A DNA stretch of 64,000 nucleotides, from positions 310,001 to 374,000 of the forward strand of contig JANATG010000006.1 in NCBI GenBank assembly GCA_029449235.1, given 5' to 3'. The position numbers and the translations under genes are program-made. The notes beneath the pieces were generated by a model, which did no database searches, had not been told where the DNA came from, and saw only the letters and a program-made list of their open reading frames with translations. Below are positions 58,501-64,000 of the stretch, piece by piece; the stretch's first letter is position 1; every line of letters begins with the position of its first letter. Origin of the DNA: Linnemannia schmuckeri (Eukaryota > Mortierellomycota > Mortierellomycetes > Mortierellales > Mortierellaceae).

Positions 58501-60002
58501 CGTGAAGGAAGGAGTAGGTAGTCAAAGGAGTCATCGCGAAATGGGTCAGAGGTAATTGAGGAGAGGAGAGAGGAGAGGAGAGCGAAAGGGCGAGAGTGAA
58601 AGTAGAGAGTGAAGGGAGAGAACCCTCCGGCTTGCATAATGCACCGAACCGAACGATGTACGATGGAGATTCAATGGTTGGGAGATTATGTTTCGTCCTC
58701 CCAATGACCAACTGGTACATGGCATGAGCATAGCTAAAGTGCGATTTAGACATGGTCTATTTGTGCTCCTGTCTTCTTTGTTAATTTCATTTCCCCTTAC
58801 ATGTCCATCATTCTCCTATCCTTCGTGTTTCCTGTTTCCTGTTTCTCCCCTCTGCCTTTCCCCCCTTCTTATGTATCTCTTCTTTCTTTTGTCTCTCATC
58901 ACCCATCGCATTGCATCGCATACTCAAAATAACTTCAAACACGCAGACTCATACATCGGATCTCAGTTAGAAAAAAAGGGACCGCCATTCAATTATTATT
59001 TCGACATCCGGACACAATCACATACCTCATGCTTACCCATTTACATATCCTGCATATGTTTCTTCTCATTATTTGTCCATTTCTTTTTCTTTTTTATCTC
59101 TTTGGCATTTCGTCTTCTTTTGTTTTCTTCCCTGCGAGTCACCATAATCACAACAAAACGAACATCGATAACCAACCAACCCCCTTCGTTTTCGCCTACT
59201 GTGCCTACTTTGACCCTTTCTATTCCCATCCCATTCCGTCCTGTCTTCTTTTTTTTTCTTGGTCCCTTCTCCTTCTCCGTTCACCCATCCGTCTGTCCCT
59301 TCCTTCTTTCCATCGGTCGGGTGTCGCGTTTTCTTCATTTTTTTTCCTCGTTCTCCCCTCCCCTTTTTCGCTCTCTCTTCTTGCTCTCCCTCTGTTGATT
59401 CTATTCACTTCCATGTGGGCTTTGTTAACGATTTCATTCTCTACTCTCCTCCTCCTCCACCACTACCACCACCACCAGTACCAAGGGAACAAAGCCAGCA
59501 ACAACAAAAAAACAAAAAATAACAACAAAAACCGATCAACTGCTTAGTTTTCCCATTTCCCAGCGTCTAGGTAATATGTCCCTGGCATTCTTTTTTTTAC
59601 TGGACTTTTTCCGATAAGTTGGTTCGCATAAATAGAGCAACCTTCATTCATTCTCTTTTCCTTTTTTTTCTTCATAACTCATTTGAATTTCCATTCCTCA
59701 CTTCCTTCTCAACGCTTCATCCAGCTCTTTCATTGCCTCTCTCCCTCTTCTGCCATTCCTCTTCATTATTATACATGATCACACACTCATTTTCTCTTAC
59801 ATATTTTTATCTTTCACGCAATTAATGTATCTATTCTACTACAGCTTTTCTCTTCTACTCTTACTTCCTCCTTTCACAAATAACAAGCACACCTACTAGC
59901 TCTCTCTCGTTCTCTCGCTCTCTCGCTCTCTCGCTCTCTCTCTCACACACACATACACACGCACACACACATACCCACCACATTCATTTAAGTCATACAA
60001 AA
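55519..60002. other. 4.5 kb without a recognisable gene
   Basis: The GH9 3' flank is A/T-rich (taagaataacg, gtatattttg). A T26 tract lies at 58203-58228. From 58.75 kb to the Myb start the plus strand becomes increasingly C/T-rich and ends in (TCTCGC)n and CA repeats (59900-59990). ORFs there, including one of 236 codons, are translations of this bias. Confidence 0.55.
59895..59995 (+). repeat. (CT/CTCTCG)n and (CA)n microsatellites next to the Myb start
   Basis: Tandem tctcgctc units pass directly into cacacaca repeats within 100 bases of the ATG at 60003, so they probably lie in the 5' leader or core promoter. Confidence 0.8.
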
Positions 60003-62364
60003 ATGAAGTCGCCAGCACAGTTGCCTCCCCTGAACACAAGATACCTCACCATGGAGCAGTCGATGGAAAGAATGAGCTTCTCATCCCCTAGTTCTGCGGG
60101 TTCTCCCGGTTCTAGCTACTCCTTCCCCGCTCACCCTTCCATCTCGTATCCCGATATGAGTCACCAACATCCCTCTCATAACCAGCCTCAGCATCATCAC
60201 CAACAACATCAACAACAATATCAATATCCACAGCAACCGCAACAGCCACGCCACCACAGCCACCCTAACCAGATTCGCTATAGCGGTAATGGTGGTCCTG
60301 GACATAGCCATGAGCAAGAGATCACTGCTTATTCCAACAAGCCCTGGCATCGACAAGAGGTGTGTTCACAGTTTGCTTGCTTGCTTCTTATTCCATCTTG
60401 GTCATATAGCACCCTCGGTGAGGCTCTAGTCAGGATGACAAAAAGCAATAAGTTAAGAATGTTTACTTACTGAACAAAACAAACGGTATTTCTGTAAATT
60501 ATTTTTCGGTGGTAATAGGACCACTTATTGAACGAGGCAGTGAATACGTATGGGACAAAGTCGTGGCAGACAGTGTCGGACTATGCATTCCCAGACGGGT
60601 CACGCGATAGGAACGAGTGTATACATCGATGGCGGATTCTTTCATCTGCTCGGCCTCGTCAAGTCAAGGGACCCTGGACCGATGAGGTAAAGAAAAACAC
60701 ATTACATTCAACGTTTTTTCGATAGACACTTCACCACTGGCGTTAACGTACGTTTCATGATGTGTCTGTGTGTGTGTGTGTGTGTGTGGACATAGGAGGA
60801 TAGGAAGTTGAGTGAGCTTGTGAAGGAGTATGGACCCGAGAAGTGGGTATTCATTGCATCTAAGATCGGATCACGCACGGGCAAGCAGTGCAGAGAGCGG
60901 TGGCACAACCACCTCGACCCCAACAGTATGTGTCACATTTCGATCAACCCTATGATTAAAACTGTGACCTCTACTCCCCATTCCCCCCTTCTTTTTTCAA
61001 ATCACTGATAAAATCTTCTTCATTTCATATTTTATCAATCAAAAACAGTCAACAAGGCACCGTTCACCCATGAGGAAGACATGCAGATCCTGGAACTGTA
61101 CAGTCGTATGGGCTCTAAGTGGGCCGAGATGGCAAAACATATGCCCGGTCGACCTGACAACGCGATCAAGAACCACTTCAACACTACGATGCAGCGCAAG
61201 AAACGGAGGATGTCCATGCCTTCGATCTTGATCCAGGAACATCACTCGCAACAGCAAATGCAGAGTCCTCCTTTGCCACAGCAGCGACTCTTTCTTCGCA
61301 ACAGTATTAGTGGGCCCAGTGGTGGTAATGGGACTGATCGTGTGTCTTCGGGCGCAACTTCGCCATTGGCTCATCCTTCCGGTGGTATGCAGATGCCGGC
61401 ACGTTTCTTGCCCTATGAGAGACGTCTTTCGCTACCGGCCCACAACGCCATCGCTCCTTATCCTCCTGCACCATCAACTATCTCCTATCCTTCTCCATCA
61501 GGAGGAGGCACAGGTATGGTGAGATCTAGTAGCGCCCTCTCTCACCATCACTATCATCACCAACGGTTGCCTCTGTCGCCTCCAAGAACCCCAGACATGC
61601 CACGCCCACGCGGTCCCTGGTCTTCAACAGAGCCTGAGGTTGCAACATCGTCTTCTGGACACTTCATGGCCCTCCCTGGAATCTCTGGCCCTGCCAATAT
61701 TACCGCTCCTCCTCTTTCCACGAGGTCTGTGCACCATTATCACCCACAAGGGGCTATAGGACCACAGAGACCGTCTTACTTGAGTGTCCCATCCTCCGGA
61801 AGTATCAAGTCCAACCAGAGTAACAGCAGCAACAGTGGCCCCACAACGCCTCAATCCGACGGTCCTATGAGTGATTTTTTCTCAGGCCCACCACCACTTC
61901 CATCGTACGGCCGATCGTACAAGGAGTCTCATGGCGATGGTGGTGTTCATCCTTTTGGAATTTCGCATTCTCCACCTCGTCATCATCATCACCGCTATGG
62001 TAGATCGCCATCTCCTCCACCTGTTGGACAGCCGGCCTTACTGTTGGGCACGCCGCTCACGAGTAGCAACGTGATGAAGCAGACCACGGCGATGAGGCAA
62101 GAGAACGGCAGACCCTCGTTCTTGCACCACCGGTCGTGCTCGGCATTGGATGAGCTGGCAAGACAGGCTGGTGACAGTCGTCGGTCGAGTTATACTGATG
62201 AAGATGAGGAAGGGGATTATGAGATGAATAATGAGGAGTATGAAGTTGACCAGGAGGAGGATGAGGAAGAGGAAGAGGAGGATGCAGAAATGAGGTGGGA
62301 GAGAAGGAGGAGTACTGCGAACATCATGTCTATCCAGAACCTGGTCGGCCCCTCGTCCTCCTAA
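60003..62364 (+). CDS. R1R2R3-type Myb DNA-binding protein
   Basis: A probable sequence-specific transcription factor in the nucleus. Four exons: 60003-60359, 60519-60686, 60796-60925 and 61049-62364, giving 656 residues. Three Myb repeats are seen at about residues 112-270. R1 is WHRQEDHLLNEAVNTYG with SWQTVSDYAFPDGSRDRNEC and RWR. R2 is GPWTDEEDRKLSELVKEYGP with KWVFIASKIGSRTGKQCRER and WHNHL. R3 is APFTHEEDMQILELYSRMGS with KWAEMAKHMPGRPDNAIKNH and F. R2 and R3 are close to the Myb/Cdc5/Bas1 type; R1 is the most divergent. The N terminus is Gln/His-rich, the long C terminus Ser/Pro/His-rich with a strongly acidic segment (EEDEEEEEEDAEM). No ortholog name can be assigned. Introns fall in or between repeats; intron 2 ends in an (TG)11 tract. 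AATAAA follows at 62383. Confidence 0.92.
60767..60788 (+). repeat. (TG)11 microsatellite in Myb intron 2
   Basis: Eleven TG units directly before the acceptor GGACATAG. UG repeats next to a 3' splice site are known in other systems to affect exon inclusion; an effect here is only inferred. Confidence 0.85.
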
Positions 62365-62382
62365 ATACTCACCATCCTCAAA

Positions 62383-62388
62383 AATAAA
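62383..62388 (+). terminator. putative polyadenylation signal of the Myb gene
   Basis: AATAAA 19 bases after the stop codon, in an A/T-rich stretch. Confidence 0.4.
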
Positions 62389-62901
62389 TTTATTACAAAT
62401 GGACCATGTCTGAAGAAATATGAAGAAAAAAAAACATGTGTTTAAGGTTTCTGAAAGCCTGTGGAGCCGGAACGCGACAAGCCTCTTCGAGTTTGTGTTT
62501 GACCTCGCGCATGGCAAACACGATCATGCTAACTAACGACCCACCCCAGTTTTTTGACCAGACTTGACATGCATCTCCCCTTTCTCTTTTACTAGACCTT
62601 GAGTTCCCCGCATGCCTTCCATTGTGCTTGTTTGCAGTAGCAACAAGGCAAATGTTTTTCGTGCCCCACCCTTCTTTGTATGGCGTTCTCGAAAATTGCA
62701 AGATTGTATCTACCTTTTCCGAGGCTTTTTTTTTTTTTTTTTTCTTCCTGAAAAAGAACTCTTCCCGTTATTGTGATATCTAAACACAGTTCTCTCAATC
62801 ATCGGTGCTCATTCTCTATCGCAAAAAAAAAATGGAATTCTTAACACATAAAAACGTTCGCCGTTTATTAGAACCAAGTCCAAGCAACCCCCCTTCCTCC
62901 T

Positions 62902-62925
62902 CCCCCCCCCCCCCCCCCCCCCCCC
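62902..62925 (+). repeat. C24 homopolymer
   Basis: Twenty-four consecutive C, the longest C run in the window, followed by tcccacacacacac. The complement is a G24 tract. Confidence 0.9.
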
Positions 62926-63726
62926 TCCCACACACACACACGCACACACACTCTCTCTACTCTCTCTCATCTTTGGTTCATATCTCTTTCTTTTATCTAA
63001 TAAAAAACTGATATTCCCTCAACGCGTTTTTTTTTCTTTTTTCATCGTCAGGACATGATACATGGTACAGACGGCTCTCGCGAGAGGGTGAGTGATCGAG
63101 AAGGGAAGAGTCAAGGCTCTCTGTCATTCTCTCTCACTTTCTCTCTCTCCCTCTCGCTGCCTCTTCTCCTAATTTTTTTTTTTTTTTTTTTTTTTTTGAG
63201 GGGAAGGAATTTGCAAGTTCCCTAGATACGAGTCAATTCCCTTGGATCCATCCCCCAGTGATTCTTTTTATGCAAAAAGCCCTCTGCTCACGCACCTCTT
63301 TTATTACGTCTCCTATACTGCCACGCATCCTTGCTTCTCCTTTACTTTTCTTTGATCCTCCCTCCACTTTCTTTTCCTCCTCCCATTCACTTATTTCTTT
63401 TAAACATTCTTGCAGGTGCTGTAGGTGTTGCTGTGCCCTCCTAGCGCTAAAAGCAGAATACACACGCACGGGCACACATACCCTGTCGCATATCTTAATG
63501 TCGTCTTTTTCAGCAAAATGAAAGGGAGAGAGAGAGCGAGAGAAAGAGAGACTCTGTGTGTGTGAGAGAGAAAAGAGAGAGTGTGTGTGGATGTGTGAGA
63601 GAGAGTGAGAGAGAGTGAGTGAGAGTGAGAGAGTGAAAGAGAGAGAGGGAGGGGGTCTTTCCCATCCTTATTCTTCTACTCCGTTTCGATTCAAGCCTCC
63701 TTCCTTTTTCTTAGTCTCCATACACT

Positions 63727-64000
63727 ATGAAGCACGAAAAGCAGGATTTCCAGTTGGTCGTCAAGACGGTCGGAGGCGGTCTTGAACAGAGGCCACGCCG
63801 TCAAGGGGCTCCAAGCTTTCCTTCCAAGTCAAGCGCGTCTCCGAGCTTGTTGGCAACGGTTTCAGACAAGCTTTTCAGACCATCTGAGAGAGTCCAAGGG
63901 AACTTGTCCAGGAAGTCCAGTGGATTCAGAACACTGAGATACGTTCTCTTCCACTACTAAGTGATGGATATGGATGCGTAGTACAATTTGAGAAGCTCAT
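63727..64000 (+). pseudogene. coding-like patch at the right edge, frame and strand unresolved
   Basis: An ATG at 63727 opens a frame with good codon bias (QDFQLVVKTVGGGLEQ), but the bias then shifts to another plus frame (RVSELVGNGFRQAFQTI, stop, then RELVQEVQWIQNTEI) that stays open to the edge. No splice pair joins them cleanly. On the minus strand a possible last exon, 63953-63801 after TAGTAG, encodes NPLDFLDKFPWTLSDGLKSL with SETVANKLGDALDLEGKL and GAP. It is followed in another frame by FKTASDRLDDQLEILLFVL. One strand must be a shadow of the other, and the frame breaks suggest decay, a sequencing indel or an unseen intron. No family is recognised. Confidence 0.25.

Larger units (their letters stand above)
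62365..63726. other. intergenic after the Myb gene
   Basis: Contains C24 (62902-62925) followed by CA repeats, a T25 tract (63173-63197) and (GA)/(GT) microsatellites at 63520-63655. No gene was seen. Confidence 0.5.

Noticed and set aside
58688..59398. 236-codon plus ORF upstream of the Myb gene
   Set aside because: Same low-complexity Ser/Phe/Leu/Pro composition in overlapping frames, so an effect of C/T bias.
1..64000. Transposons, CRISPR arrays, telomere repeats or bacterial insertion
   Set aside because: No transposase, reverse transcriptase, terminal repeats, spaced direct repeats or telomeric units were recognised in any frame.

Overview
This window is nuclear DNA from a filamentous fungus. 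The genes have many short spliceosomal introns, mostly 60-150 bp, with GTAAGT- or GTATGT-like donors and TAG or CAG acceptors, and they use the standard code. The gene set is fungal: COPII SEC23, RAD9, condensin YCG1, SDC1/DPY30, PDB1, NSA2, PUT2, MRPL20, ALG5 and a KCH-family K+ transporter. A membrane-anchored GH9 cellulase, a three-repeat Myb factor, abundant homopolymer tracts and pyrimidine-rich leaders suggest an early-diverging fungus, most like Mortierellaceae (Mucoromycota). That placement is inference; no marker sequence was compared. No tRNA, rRNA, CRISPR array or intact transposon was recognised.

Layout. At 1-10.3 kb there are three minus-strand housekeeping genes in tandem: SEC23 (last residues cut by the left edge), RAD9 (checkpoint clamp) and YCG1 (condensin HEAT subunit). 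YCG1 shares a 300 bp divergent promoter with SDC1/DPY30 (COMPASS) at 10.6-11.2 kb. A small secreted protein gene follows at 11.7-12.2 kb. At 13.9-24 kb lie PDB1 (-), NSA2 (-) and PUT2 (+); NSA2 and PUT2 are divergent across 316 bp. A single-exon zinc-finger regulator (-) sits at 25.3-27 kb, and then about 13 kb holds no recognisable gene. At 40.1-48.1 kb are MRPL20 (+), two further small secreted protein genes (+), ALG5 (-) and KCH (-). A type I membrane GH9 endoglucanase (+) occupies 52.4-55.5 kb and an R1R2R3 Myb factor (+) 60.0-62.4 kb, both preceded by more than 4 kb without a gene. A coding-like patch whose frame and strand cannot be settled lies against the right edge.

How the genes relate. 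There is no operon-like cluster. Two themes stand out. Chromosome maintenance genes (RAD9, YCG1, SDC1) are neighbours, two of them on one divergent promoter. Mitochondrial functions (PDB1, PUT2, MRPL20) are scattered; PDB1 and PUT2 carry the longest introns of the window. The regulators, the transporter and the cellulase have long upstream regions and C/T-rich sense-strand leaders, while the housekeeping genes are compact. The least described material is the set of small secreted proteins whose signal peptides end in Gln-Ala-Ala-Pro. One of these needs a spliced model in which a 41-T tract lies inside the intron.

Gene models were built by hand from splice sites and reading frame; every exon sum is divisible by three and family landmarks join across each junction. 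Coordinates for spliced genes are whole coding spans, with exons listed in the evidence.
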